Shown: positions 34,820-47,400 of the stretch, one piece after another
How the letters are laid out: each line of letters opens with the position of its first letter
Numbering within the stretch: position 1 is the stretch's first letter
Assembly: GCA_019614645.1 (NCBI GenBank)
Contig: JABWDB010000012.1
Location: 6,696,001 to 6,760,000, forward strand
Length of the DNA: 64,000 nucleotides
DNA from: Stratiolaelaps scimitus
Lineage: Eukaryota; Arthropoda; Arachnida; Mesostigmata; Laelapidae
Direction: 5' to 3'
Notes under the pieces: model-generated
The model's database searches: none
Seen by the model: only the letters and a program-made list of their open reading frames with translations
Told to the model about the DNA's origin: nothing
Position numbers and translations under genes: made by a program

Positions 34820-36730
34820 TGAGGCAATATAATAAACCTCTCGATGTCCAGTAAATTTCCTTCTTCGAAATCACAGCGAATTGCCCGCTTCAAGCAGCGA
34901 TCGTTGTTGGGGAGATTGCTGGAACGAGCGACTATGGTAGATCAAAGGCGGAGTCAAGCTCAATCATAAAAGTAATAATGGGTAGCTTGTACACACTCGA
35001 ACGCGTTAGCTTTTTATTATTGTTTGTAACGACCATTTAGGATACGGCTTTAAGGGTTTCGATGATTTCCGAGTGGGTCTTACTCATCGAAGAGACAATG
35101 TGGTGACAACGGCATATATTGGAAAAATCAGGTAATATATCTATAATATTTCTTTTTTTAATGTCCTCCTCTACAAAAGGCGCTAGTAAATTTTAGATTG
35201 GGAAAAGTACCACGGTGGGTTTACGTAGGATTTGATGCACCCATATGATATGAATCACATAGAGGCATGAAATAAATCCAATGCTTGTGCATTGGATGTG
35301 TCGCGAGCACATACGCCCGGTACTCATCCCCTCTTTTGACACCTATTGCTATTTTTATTATTATTATTAATATGGACCGAAGTATGTCGGCAAGTTATTT
35401 AATAAACAACATATATATTATAATGATTATTTGCGTCGATTCCACGCCTCGAGAACATCGGGGTGTCTACCGCCGATCTGCAAATTGCTCCTGTTGCCCG
35501 TGCGTTGTTACGTCTATGACGAATTGGGGGCAGCGGCTACAAAGAAATATGATGCAGATCGAAGATCATTCAGAATGATACCCTTTGGGGTACGCCAGAC
35601 GGACGTCGCAGTGATTCGATCACCGACGATTTTCGATACTTTTGCGCTTTTTCATATAGATCAATTCTGTATAGTTCCGACAGCCCTCGTAACCTTGAAA
35701 ATGGCAGATTGAAAAATACCGGCCGAATTCGTTCCTCGGAAGAAAGATGTCCCGCGGGGCTACTGTATTTGCAAAGTCCTCCGTCATTAAAGAGTCTAGC
35801 TCTTGGCGGCAGCGCTCTTGGCCACCCTCTTGGCCGCCGCCTACCTCCAATGTGGAGCGCGCTGCCTCGCTCCCATTACCCAGCGAAAAGCTTCGCCAGG
35901 AGGAGTGCAATAAAAAATGGATTGTATTGAATAGTATAATGTGGAAAATTAAACATGGAAAGGAAGCAGTGGGCGGACGGATAGTTCCTCTTCTTTTCAT
36001 CGACTTTCTGTCGTGTATATTTACCATGTCTATACTATTACTATAAGCCACCCCTGCGTCGACGGTGTTGTTTAGAATTTTACTATCTATACTAGTTTAC
36101 TACTATATATATATATCTTTATTTATACCTTTATAACGAGAACCTAAGCATTCCGAAACTGCAGTTCCGCAAAGAAGCCTCAAGTCGTATCATATCCTTA
36201 ACTCGGGAGACATTAAAAACGTTCTTACGCAACGTTAAAACCAAGTTGCTGTAACTGTTGTGCGCAAATGTATCTTGTGTAGTACTCGGTATACACGAAT
36301 TTTTTGAATACACGAGGGAACCGGATACGCGATGCAGTTACACGACAATGTATTAAACATATTTCAAGTGTTATTTTTATGAGAACTTGCGCATTGTGCA
36401 GCTGCATCAGTAAATCCAGCGGAATGAATGAGACGATTGAATTATTCTTCCTAATTATGATTAGTTATTATAAGTTATTATTGGCGATATTGGGGCCCAC
36501 GAGCCACGTTAATTAGGCCTATTTATTCCGTGACTGATTTCCCTGTCAGAAGATGATTATTTTTATTAGAATTCTTACTATTATGATTATTATTATTATT
36601 GTGACGATTATCACCATTATTATTTCGATCTGATCACTTCCGTTCCTCAATTACCCGCGATCGATGGCTGCACACTGCATGGGTAAGATCAACGTAATCA
36701 CCAGGAACGGCACAAAACACAGACGTCGCT
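34820..36730. other. AT-rich spacer
   Basis: AT-rich with short triplet tracts; imperfect ATT repeats lie at 35355-35375 and 36561-36628. The overlapping frames at 35.6-36.05 kb on both strands have no splice or domain support. Confidence 0.35.
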
Positions 36731-36739
36731 CCTCCGTAA

Positions 36740-36999
36740 AACTCGAGCATCCAATGCTGGTTTCTTGCCGAAGAGCAAGTGGCGCTGGAGGACGCGAAAC
36801 TGCTGCGAGAGACCTGTCGAGACTTGTTTCGGCTGATGAAGTTGTGCATTATTAATGGTTGGTTATTTTTCCTCGCGAAGGCACAGCCCATCGTCAACGG
36901 CACCATTACCAACGACTGGCGTGCTTCTTGCCAACAGGATCGCTTCCTCCACGCTCCGTGGCGCAATATTTTGGAAGAGCACATGCTGCCAAACAGCCG
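36740..36999 (+). CDS. Candidate exon with strong donor
   Basis: A frame open from 36740 leads to an excellent 5' splice consensus, GTAAGTAT, starting at 37000. Translation from about 36773 has many Glu, Leu, Arg and Lys, then a hydrophobic patch (WLFFLAKA) around 36864-36890, then Trp/Asn/Gln-rich sequence. Codons prefer G/C at the third position. The best upstream acceptors are AAG-type sites around 36761-36778 and are weak. The minus strand is open as well (36634-36984). No domain is recognised. Confidence 0.22.
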
Positions 37000-37720
37000 G
37001 TAAGTATAAACACACGGTCTCGATCTCTATCTCTCATTTGTCTGTGCGAATCTGTGTATCTGGCTTTCCAGATGATCACTCTGCGGTGTGTCCGTGTATC
37101 CACAAGGTATACAGAGCCGAAGACCATCTCGGGTTTGTCGAAGGGTGAACAACTTGCTCCGAGGCGGCGAACAGACGATAGACATATTGTTGCTTAGCCG
37201 CGTCTCCCGGACAAGACCTTCGCGAAGTTGATTTCGTGGGAAAAACAGCGATGTCAACGAGATTTGCAGAGCGGCGTTCAGTTACAAGCAAAGTTACAAG
37301 CAAAAAAGCGTCATGCCATTGAATTGTATTTCAACCAATTCTTACATCAAATTGGGTAGTTATGGTAGTGAGAAGTCTTAGGCAACTCCTCGATGCTCGG
37401 CGGTGCTCTTAACTCGGTGAGAACTATTCGCCCATGTATTTCTTCTATACGGCATCGTTTGCTGGCATTGTGTGTCCCACGGGCCAAAAGCCATAGCTCG
37501 AACTCGCAACGTTACCACTCTGAGGAAAACACAAAATTAGTCTCTACCCCATATAGTGACTGTGGCAAACCCTTTGGTCTGCCAATGTTGTCGTGGACGA
37601 TACCGCCCCATATCGTCATTCGTCTTGTCTGTTCTTTCCGGATCTGTGAGACTTGCGGAACCCCTCTTGCCTATGGGCCGAATCAAATGGATAGCAGACA
37701 GTTGACTTGCTTCTCTTCCA
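37000..37720. other. Spacer
   Basis: Nothing supportable. A tRNA B-box-like GAGTTCGAGC occurs on the minus strand near 37497-37506, but no A box or SINE tail accompanies it. Confidence 0.3.
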
Positions 37721-37723
37721 ACG

Positions 37724-38548
37724 TTGTGTTCTCTCATGTGGGCCATAGCCAGGTCGTCTCACATTTCATATCCCCGCGCCGCCGCGCCGGCAGAATCTGC
37801 TGCATACACCACTCGGTGCACTGTGAGCGCGCGCCAGGAGTTGACTGTAATCTGCATGTCTGCTATATATAATATTTCGCATCGAGCCGGGTGGGAACAC
37901 ACTTCTGCACCGCTGCACTGCTCCTCCGCCGCCGCCGCCGCCGTCGAGTCATGCGACAAGGAAGCGTCAGCAGGTGCCCAGCGAACGTTGAGTATACAGC
38001 GTTCACTGGCGCAGGCTGGTAGCAATGCCGAAAGCAGGTGTAATTCTGCTGCTCTGCCGTCTGCAGGTGCAGCAAGGCGGACGGTTGCATGCAACCAAGC
38101 AGCGAGCAGATGGAAGGAGAGGCAATGGATGAGCCGTTCTCCGTCTGTCGACTTCCTCCACACCCGCATGAGCACCCATAGACAGCCATTGGCGCAAACG
38201 GGGCAAACCCTGACGCTGTACCCCTGTGCCACCGGTAGCGCTCGTGATGCTGGCGTAACCGTGGGCGCTGCGGTGTCAGTTGGGTCCGATATGCTCCACG
38301 GCCTCTCAGATGAAGACGAGGCCTGCTGCAGCCTCGAGGAGGCCTGGCAAACAGAGAGACGGGTCGCAGAGGATTTCGCACCCCACTCCCTGAGCCGAGC
38401 GTCTCGTCCCCGCGACAGCAGTAGCGGCTCGTGCGACCGACCACAGCGAAACATCGGGGCTGAACTGATCTCGCTGTTTCCACCCTGCCACACGGCATCT
38501 AACTGTGGACTGCAGTGTGGGTGTCATGCGCTTGTGGCCTGTAGATGA
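37724..38548 (+). CDS. Longest open frame in the window, unknown product
   Basis: A 274-codon frame. The antisense is open for 244 codons over nearly the same interval with the same wobble alignment, so the strand is uncertain. The first 45 codons read poorly. After a TATA-like TATATATAA at 37864-37872 the sequence turns GC-rich. The later part of the plus frame (about residues 170-245) is Ser/Asp/Glu/Cys-rich, with an acidic stretch near 38310-38340. A (GCC)n run gives five alanines near 37930. No conserved domain is visible. At this length chance is less likely than for the other frames but not excluded. Confidence 0.25.
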   Translation: MCSLMWAIARSSHISYPRAAAPAESAAYTTRCTVSARQELTVICMSAIYNISHRAGWEHTSAPLHCSSAAAAAVESCDKEASAGAQRTLSIQRSLAQAGSNAESRCNSAALPSAGAARRTVACNQAASRWKERQWMSRSPSVDFLHTRMSTHRQPLAQTGQTLTLYPCATGSARDAGVTVGAAVSVGSDMLHGLSDEDEACCSLEEAWQTERRVAEDFAPHSLSRASRPRDSSSGSCDRPQRNIGAELISLFPPCHTASNCGLQCGCHALVACR

Positions 38549-38579
38549 AGAACCGCCCTGCTAACGGGCTTCATTTTTC

Positions 38580-38581
38580 GC

Positions 38582-38612
<31 letters not shown>
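38580..38612. repeat. (TC)n microsatellite
   Basis: A CT/TC repeat with one GT interruption, just after the long open frame. Confidence 0.9.
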
Positions 38613-38788
38613 GTGTATCTCACACAGACGTCGCCGACGACGCACGTAAGGAAACACTCAGGCTAGGTTGACAGCACCACCAGTAGCTACAATAGCGGGA
38701 AGATTGCAGAGCCATCCGACGAAGAAAAGAGCACCCCATCTATACTATTCAGTATACGACTTTGTGAGTGTGTCCGTCTGTTATTTTC

Positions 38789-38813
38789 TGTGTGTGTGTG
38801 TGTGTGTGTATGT
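38789..38813. repeat. (TG)n microsatellite
   Basis: About eleven TG units followed by TATGTG. Confidence 0.9.
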
Positions 38814-38819
38814 GCTTCG

Positions 38820-41800
38820 GCGAGTTTGCGTGCGGCTTTGCCGTTTCTGCCTCTATGGTGAACGTCTGGCAAGTCATGTTGCTGCTGCTGCGGCTCCGCC
38901 TGCCATAGATAGCCGAAAGGATAACGGTACCAACAGTCGAATGAGGACAAGACGAGCTAGAGGTAGTATTAGCAGCAGCGGCAGAGGCAGCAGCACACGT
39001 TTGTCATCTTGAGTTGACAAGCGTGAAGGCAAGGAGCCTTCGCCGAGTTCGGCAAGGCTTTCCCGCCTAGTCCCGTGGGGGGACGTTGGCTACGCAGGTA
39101 TCCCCGCGAGACGACGTTTGCTGGTGCCCACCTTGCAACGAGCGGTGGCTCCTCCCTCGTATCTCGTGCCTCTGGGGTGGTTGCAGCTTCCTTGCCGCCA
39201 CTTCTGCCAGCTCACTACAGCTCCCCAAGTCAACGCCTGCCTCGCCCCGTTACTGGATACGTTACAAGCGTGTCGGCTGTCGCCTGCTAGCGTTTTGCTA
39301 AGCCGCGAGCGCTATTTTATTTTCGTGCTGATGCTGATGCGGCTGGGGCTGGGATTCGCATCGCTCCATCGTTGCACTCTGCTGCTGGCCACCGATGTGA
39401 ATCGGAAAAGAAGTATGATTGTAGAAGGACAGACGGGTGGTAGCTGGGCATGGAAAAGTTGAGAGAACTGAGTCCTACTGTTGAGGTAACCCAAGAAACG
39501 GGTCCCGAACGCCCAACTCTGAATGATTCAGCCTGTGTGGCAACACATTCGATCCTTTGGCTGTGACACCAATGCTTTGGCTTTGGAAATTGTGTTTTCC
39601 GTTGGCGCGATGACTCGTGAGACAATGCCTCCTGTATTTAAAAGCTGAGATTGTGTCCAAAAGTAAAGTATTGTGCACTGTAGTAGTGCATTCATTTCAA
39701 TCAATGCGTATTGCATAGCAACTGAACGGTTGGTCACGATTTAGGCGAAAAATAAAAATGGGAAAATCTACATTTGACATTCATATTTTGCACTTTGCCA
39801 TTCGTATTTTGCATTTCCTGTGGTATAGAACATGTAGAAAAGATGTCTTACACAGTCCGACTGAATTGTCGTTTGTGAGCGGTTTTTATTTATTAGTAAC
39901 AATCGATTCGTGTAACACACCTCGCTTCAATGCCACCAAAAAAATAAGCCCACTTTACACCCAGTAAATAACACTAAATACTTGTCATTGATATGTACTT
40001 GTTTAGAAAAGCTTCGCGATACCTTGAGAATGTCCCACAAAAGAAGTAGGTTATTGCCAAAGCCGACGAAGCGGCAATGCACGCTACGGAGCTCGTATAA
40101 TGTAAGCCTTCGTACATATTAAAGGGAAGCACACATCCGGCTTAAATGTATGCAATTGTTGGCTACACGATTCGACTCGATGGCTAGCCCCGACACTCAA
40201 GAAGCGATAAAGCGATGATACTGCGCTGATTCACATGCAGTGGTACGTCACCGACTGCCCGCATGGGAGGTTCGTTTTTCATTCACGCCGGGTAATAAGT
40301 AAGGGTGTGCCCTTCCTCGTTAATCTGCACTCAACAGATATACATACACACACACACACACACGTTCCTTATGGCCAATATCCCGTCACAACGCAATTGT
40401 GAATCCCGTGAATTCCTATCCATGAAAATCGAACAAAGGGTTCGCATCCATCGCAGGAATGCTGCCTCCGAAACCAGCGGACTTAAGTTCAGCCTGTTGG
40501 CCCCCGGTTTGTCGGATCTCGTCGTGTGCTTTTTTCTTCTCGTAATTCTAGCTTTTCCTGGACCACTCTCTCAGGGGAACAAGTGCCTTCATCCCGGTAT
40601 TCTCAGGTGGATATCCTGAGAATATCCCGCAAAGAAGTGAGCATCTATCTTGCCCTAAGGAACCCCTGGCGTCCCCTCCGTGTTCGCTGTCGACCGCTGC
40701 AGACCTGCTCGCTTCGGGGGCATGAGCGGGGCTCGCTTTTTCCTCAGTCTTGCTCCTCATTGTCTTCCTTCGCTCGACGAGGTTCGCCATTCGCGCTAGA
40801 CATCTGCTTGGTCGTTGCCGCTTTCTTGTCAAGGGGGTTCGCCCAGCGATGGGGTTTATTTCACGGCTATTCTGCGTCTACTGCGGTCTACTGATTAGGG
40901 AAAGAAAGAGGCAGCGGTTACGGGTGGAGGGGGAGTCTGTTGTACGAGGCTGGGGCCACATATCCCGATCCAAGACGGCACGCGTGTGCTGTATTGGGGG
41001 CTATGAAAACTGCCGCGTGAATCGCCAGCCACAGCGGGGTGGGCATCCATTGTGCGGAAACTGCGATGGCCTTATATATACACAGTAAGATTAGATACAT
41101 GTTGTGGTCTCATGGCATGTATATAGAATAGATAGACATGTGATAGTGATAGTGATATGATAAATGTTGCCAATATATGGCCAGGCAAGCTCGAGTCGTT
41201 TCTTCGACTTCGAGAATATTGGATCGAGGTCGGCGATGAGGGATCAGCTGTGACAATCGGCACATTCGCCATTAATGCTCGCGAAGACAGGCGTCACATA
41301 CAGACAACATCAACAGAGGTTTCACATAAAGTATTTTCTCAGTGAGACTCTGCCATGTGCGCCTGTTTTTACGTGAAGAAATTGCCGATAAGTAGTCATG
41401 GCTTATCCGCCTGGATACATATGTTCCAAGTGCTACTAGATGTTATCCATTTAGTAGGATACGTGGAATCAACTTGAGCAGAAGGCCCCGCATTTAGCGG
41501 CAACTTGAAATTTCCTGTTAGCGAGGATTCTCTCCATTTGGTTCGACATTGGTTCTGGACGCTTGTGTAATGAAATGCCTTTATAGACTCTTGTAATGCT
41601 TTTACTGACCTCTGCGGTTCCCTTGGGGAGCCCCCCCCTGAGGGATGCTTTACTGCACACTTTGTGGCGGTCTGACCTTCAAGTCAGTGGCCCTATGAGC
41701 GACGCTGACTAACTTTAGTGATCCATGGATAGTGATCCATGTCTACTCAGTTCAAATATAGATTGTGAAACACGTGCAATCTTATGAGCACGGTATTTTT

Positions 41801-42450
41801 TTCTGCCTTATCTCTTGTGCTGAAGCGAACCGTACAGTTCTACCGCAATCCTCTCCAGTTAGCGTCGGTAAATGATCTGTGATACATTCGGGCCATGTGT
41901 AGTATACGCATCGATTGAACCGTCTCTCTACTCAAGTTATCCCGGTGTCTCTAGCGAGTGACGCTTATGGCTGGACCTGTCTCTGAACATTGGCCTCATT
42001 CGTTCTGTCACCAAGAGCCAGTTTCATCTACAGCTGAACAGCTCACCGACGAACATCGTCACAATCAAATCAAGCATATGTTAAGAGTTGACTCTCACTG
42101 CTCATTGACCCACCTCAAGTTCACTATCCTTCTCGACAGTACCGTGGCCCCCCAAGCACTCACCAGCATAGCATCCAGGTGATCAATGCAGCGTGCTGTA
42201 CAGTGCGTGCTTGCACTGTGATGGATCTGCATGTCTTTGTGTATGTCGGCCTATCAAACAGGCTGTAGGTTCCAGAGGAGAATGTCGACAGCCTTTTTTC
42301 TTCTACACGATTTGCTTCGCTCTGACCTATGACACCCTGTGATAGTCAACCAGCCACCGCAAACATTCGATAGACCTATGACACCCTGTGATAGATGCAG
42401 ACGCAGCCACCCCCGAACGGCCTGCTGGCGTTCAGCCCCTTCATGCGACA
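38820..42450. other. Spacer with small repeats
   Basis: No gene can be supported. Two overlapping hydrophobic frames at 39.1-39.5 kb and basic frames at 40.5-40.9 kb lack start, splice or domain evidence. (CA)n lies at 40345-40363. Confidence 0.35.
42324..42394 (+). repeat. 22-bp direct repeat, 49-bp period
   Basis: A 22-base string beginning GACCTATGACACCCTG and ending TGATAG occurs exactly at 42324-42345 and 42373-42394. TTCG precedes both copies within six bases. This is a short local duplication. Confidence 0.9.
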
Positions 42451-42459
42451 TGACGTTAT

Positions 42460-42869
42460 ATGGACCCCGCGAGAGGCAGGCATCACCATAGGTTACGCGT
42501 ATGTATGAAACAGTGTGGTGGCCGTCCGATCTGCAACCTACCCGGCTGTCATGGTAGTCGCAGATGGTGGCAGCGACAAATACAATATATTGTAAATATC
42601 GCGGTATATGACGGTCGGCCGCGGCCCCCACACCGCGTGTGGGTGGGGTCTCCGGGACATCGCGAGGAGCTTCGCCGCCGCCGCCGCCTCAGGCCCCGAT
42701 CAGACACCAAGGCAGGGCCAGCCGCAGAGGTCTTAGGGCCCGGAGACCGACCTCACGCATCTGCTGCATATCTCTGCCGTCACATGCTATTATATATTGC
42801 TGTATTGGGGGAACACCGCGCGATAGCGACGCTCGCGGCAGCCCATAGCTTGCGGTTGTTACCGATGCG

Positions 42870-42904
<35 letters not shown>

Positions 42905-42906
42905 AA
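42460..42906 (+). CDS. Low-confidence open frame ending in polyleucine
   Basis: A 148-codon frame from ATG to TAA. The last eleven residues are leucine, encoded by a (CTG)n run at about 42869-42903. The middle is Arg-rich from a (CGC)n run. These two repeats account for much of the open length, which weakens the case. No domain is recognised. Confidence 0.13.
42869..42903. repeat. (CTG)n microsatellite
   Basis: Eleven to twelve CTG units with one TTG. The tract is flanked by CGATGCGG on the left and CCGCATCG on the right, an 8-bp inverted repeat. Confidence 0.9.
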
Positions 42907-43440
42907 CCGTGGTATTCCGCATCGCACTGCACAGCAACGAGTTCTTGCCGCAGATACTCATTCCCTACGAGAGGGGGTGGACAAGGAACGGCCTGCTCCG
43001 CGTGATGGAGTTGCCTGGCTCCGCTGGCCGTAGGTCGACAGCAACGGCCAGGCTATTGGCAACGGCCCGCTTCAGCGTTGCCCCCTCTCCCGTCTTCGCA
43101 GTCTCCCGTCACGGGCGTCCTGGACCAGGACGGCAGCAGCAGGGGTCATGGCGATAGGCCACAGTGGCGGCTGCTGCTGCTGCTGCGGCGACGACTGCCG
43201 CGCAAGCAGTAGTGAACATGCCGCTGGGAACAGGAGAAAGCAAAGGAAATAGGGTGTCTCGAAAGATAGGCAGGCGTCGGCGTTTGCGGGCGCCGAGCCA
43301 CAGTAGGAGATGGTAGCAGTAGGCGAAGTTGCTCTGGCGGCGCAGTACAGTATTTGCTCTTCGCGTCTCTGTCGGTTGGCCTCGGGAACTGGCGACTCGG
43401 CGGGAAACGGAAAGATCTGGATGGTCCCCAGGCTGCTCCG

Positions 43441-43767
43441 ATGACATTGGATTGGGACAGTGAGCCAGGGCTTGTTGGGGTTGGAGCGGAGCGCCGCTCG
43501 CAGAGAGAGAACAAGCAACATCCTCTTTTTTTTCCCGTTGCGGCCTCTAGGTCTAGCAGCAGTAGCAGCAGCAGCGGTAGAATCAACCAACGACAGTTGT
43601 ATCAACCTATCGTCCCCCTCGTTTCTCGACCGACCCAAGAAGACTTCTCGCCGCTCGGTTTCGACCCGCACAGCGAGCCCGAAATGGCAACCCCCACCCT
43701 GCAGATGACAACTATGAGGCGATGCGAGGACGGCGTAGAGCTAGCTGACAGCGTGGCGTACATCTGA
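43441..43767 (+). CDS. Candidate terminal exon, polar protein segment
   Basis: A 108-codon stretch from ATG 43441 to TGA 43765. The same frame is open upstream to about 43354. A serine run (about seven, from AGC/AGT repeats) is followed by a Pro/Glu/Asp-rich part in which about 71 percent of codons end in G or C. There is no hydrophobic segment, which fits a disordered cytoplasmic or nuclear tail. The antisense is open over part of the interval (43072-43671) but not at the 3' end, which favours the plus strand. No known family recognised. Confidence 0.3.
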   Translation: MTLDWDSEPGLVGVGAERRSQRENKQHPLFFPVAASRSSSSSSSSGRINQRQLYQPIVPLVSRPTQEDFSPLGFDPHSEPEMATPTLQMTTMRRCEDGVELADSVAYI

Positions 43768-44411
43768 CGACGATCAATATCTAGATAGAAATATGTTAGG
43801 GCAGGGCTCTGGGGAACACTTTCTCAGCGACATAGGCTAGGTAGGTTCGCGAGATGCAAGTCTCGTCCAGATGTAGATGATTTTGTGGGCGCGAGCGCGT
43901 GCCTGTGTGTGTGCTTGCATGCACGATGCATGTCCGTACGTATCGCGGTGATCTTGAATGTTCGCTTGAACATGAATGACTGTAAGGTTGAACGCGCCGT
44001 GGGCGCAATCGTTGCATGAGCAAGTGAGGCAGTTGAAGACAACTTAACCAATCGTAGTGCCACTTTGGTTAAGTGCATTAAAATTGATATGGCCCATTGT
44101 CGAGCCTGGTGGCGCGATGCATTCGTGTGCGGTTTGCAATCGGAGGAGACAGGCAGGTACACGGGCGCGCCCTCCGTCAGGGCACATCGGTGTTTAATGG
44201 GGTCCGTCTTGTGAAGCCTTATGCCGAAAGCAGTATCGTGGACGTTAAATGCTGGCTATGAGTTAGCCCGGAAAATTTACTTTTAGATATGGCACATTGG
44301 ATAGCAACTGTTGTTGTGCAGAGTTCATGTGCCGATGGAGAGCTCGAGCTGTTGTCATCAAGAATAATAACTACTTCAGTGGAACAGATGCAGAGCTACA
44401 AAGTCCGCCTT

Positions 44412-44452
44412 GGGTTGTCCGTAATCCTTGTAAATGTCGGTACGGACAACCC
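44412..44452. repeat. 12-bp perfect inverted repeat (mariner-end-like)
   Basis: GGGTTGTCCGTA at 44412-44423 is the exact reverse complement of TACGGACAACCC at 44441-44452, with a 17-base loop. The GGTTGTCC end resembles mariner-type terminal repeats, as at 11.63 kb. The element is too short to classify further. Confidence 0.7.
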
Positions 44453-47400
44453 GGCCAAATAGCCGCCGTTCCAGCAACTCCACGCTATTTACCCCGTCGG
44501 ACCCGAATCACCATCCACGATTCTATAGGCATCCATTGCGAACCGTGGAGTCACATGTGACCGTCTGCTATTCCGGCTTCGGCTGAAGCAGCTGCCGGCA
44601 TCCGGTCTAACCACATCCGCGAACATCATCGCCTGCGCTGGCTCCCATCGTATTTTACAGTCCACGCAACTCCTAAAAATGTCCGTCCTCCGAAATCAGC
44701 CGACTGACGTCCGTCCTTGCCAATGCCTCAGAAGCAATTCCAGAAAACGAAGGAAAAAGCAGTCCTGGGAGCAGGACCTTCGTTGAAACTCGGAATTCCA
44801 GCCAGTCTTAATCATCCCACCTCGTTCCGCGTTCCTGATTCGGTTCAGCGCTGATTCTAATTGGAAGAGAATCATGACCGAAACAGCGAGAGAGAGAGAG
44901 AGAGAGGATAGAATGAGAATAGAAGATGTAGGGGAAGACAGAAGCCGAAACTGGCTAACTGGACTGCGCGCAGCCAGTTGTAGGGGGTAGTTGGGGTTGG
45001 CCCCCATGGGACTGCTTCGCCGCATGGATCCCACTATGTTCCCGTCGTACCGCGAACCCCGCTGGGGCGACTGCTGCCGCTGCCGCCGCCGCCGACGCCA
45101 CCACGGCCACCAACTCGCGGTACTTTGGAGGCACACTTCATTTTTTACTCGTCTCATATTCATAAAAATCCACAAGTTTCTTCTCTCGGTTCCCGTCCAG
45201 GGCATTTGTCGGGACGTACCGACGGAGCTAGGCACAACCTGAGCCAGCAATCGTTCGCTGCAGGATTTCGGATTGGTCCAGATCTTGGCCCCCGAATGTC
45301 TGTGTTCAGTGAGGACAGAACGTAGTCATAGTCATTTCCCCAGCCAGCATCGGCAGCAGAACACAGCCGACCGATCCATAGCCAGACAGTCAGAAGGGCG
45401 GAAGCGCTCCCTGGCCGGCCTTCATCCCCATACACAGCCTTGGCTATTGGCGACGAGATGAGGGGAACCGTTAGGAAACCGGTTTTTTGCGCACGGTTCA
45501 TGTCGGCGGTTTCGCTATGTTCTCAACAGTTCTCTTCGCTTGACTCGATCGGATTGGCCGGGGGTGGCGGGGGTAGGGGGGTGGGGGTGGTGATCCGGAG
45601 CTCCTGCCGCTGACGATGAACCTCGGACAAATCTCGGCCCAATTGGCCCAACTGTGCGTCCGTCCGTCCGTCCCCACCGTGGTGTTCCCGTAACCTCGAT
45701 GCCCGGTGCCACTTGCCCCTGCTCAGGCCTTCCTGAGCGATTATCTCCTGCGTCGTCGTCGTCCGGCTGTCGGCTGAAAACAACATAGAAGATAATCGTG
45801 TAAAGCATGCTCGAGCAACCAGAACAACGGAGCTAGGGAGAGAATCGATTGAGAGATGGGAAGCGTCCTTGTGATGCGTCTTTGCAACGATCACATTCGA
45901 CCGTTTCTCTCAAACACATAAGCACACACACGCACTCTCTCTGTCTTCTCGTTGGTTTCCGGCTGAAACATTGGTTCGGTTGTTGGCAGTATCTCCTCGA
46001 TGGAGACATATTCAGATACACAAGGTACTCTTCCGGACAATGCCCATATGGCAATCTATGACCCCGAAGTGGTGAGTAAGATGATGATTTTTTTTGTTTG
46101 TATGTATTGTACTGTAAGATCGTGGAGGCGGTGGCAATAATTTGAGTGACGCTAGATAGCGGATAATACCGATATAACGGGGTCTTGGGAATAGGATCTC
46201 AATGTCGTCACACGTGCACAGAACGACGTTTGGCAATCTTGCTCTGTTCTCATAAGCTGCTCTATTGAAACAAAGAAGAACATCATCCACGAGTTAAAAG
46301 ACCGATCGTCGGTTACCTGTGCCAGGCTACTATATTAAACGGTCCACAGAAAGTGCCTAATCAAAAACAAAAAGACCGCAGCTTAGCAGGTAAGTTGGGT
46401 GCACATCGAGCAAACGGGAAGATTTCAGTAGGTCTACTATTCCCTAAAAATAAATTAATATCCCCTTCCATAGATCTCCGATCTGCCCGCTCCTCGGGGG
46501 ACATCATCGTCGACGATTGCTGCTCCGTCATAGCTCGCCCCCTCTGTGCCGTACTTGGTTGCCCTCGCGTCGTTTGGCTTGTTTGTTCCTTTCACAACGG
46601 CAACAGCACCGAAGATACCTAGAAGACACCGAGCGCCACTATAGCAATGGATGCTGCTGGTCGTGCAGCAAAGGCAACGGCAACTGAGTGCAGAAATGAT
46701 AAGACGGTCCTCCTTATCGAAAGCCTACGGGATATCCGCCATAAAAAGCTTATGGTCGCTCCATGCTTATGGGTCGTTTGTTGCCCTTTTATAGAGACAG
46801 TGGTGGATGGCGTCGCTAGCTAGACAGACGCAGACACACACATACGAGCAACACAGAGCCAAAAGCCAGCAGACCCTTACTATGAGGGCACTCCCCCGCC
46901 CCGGCAACCCCGCTGCTGAAGCGACGGAGGTAGCGGCGAGTCTTGCTTTTCGTTCGTTATCACACTTTGCTTCGTCCCTCGGAGTGATCCGATGCTTGAT
47001 AGTGTGATAGTACTAGCAGCAGCAGTAGTAGTTGAAGAAGTAGTCGTAATGACGCGACGACCACCGAAGCCGCTGCGCTGAGAGGTAGGCAGCCAGGCGC
47101 TGATCGGAGACATACCCCGGCATCACACACGTTATAGGCCATGTGCTGTGCAGTGACTAGTGACCGTGATAGGGCTAGAGATCGCTGTAACCTCCTGACC
47201 ATGTCCTACCGACAGGACGCAACTCGCATACAGCTGTTTGTTTAGGAAGATTATTTCAGCAGGCTGCGGCGGGGACGGCGTCTTAATTCGCTGCAAAAAC
47301 AATTAACCGCGCAGTTAAATAGTATAGTTTTTAGCAGAGGCGGGCTGGCCTCGGATCCGGGTCGAGTGAGCGCGGTCGTGTGATACCTGTATGTTAGCCC

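Noticed and set aside
37490..37520. Lone B-box-like GAGTTCGAGC on the minus strand
   Set aside because: No A box, no SINE tail.
43072..43671. 199-codon minus-strand frame
   Set aside because: It covers a CAG/CTG repeat and a serine-codon repeat. The plus-strand frame at its 3' end extends beyond it and looks more coding.
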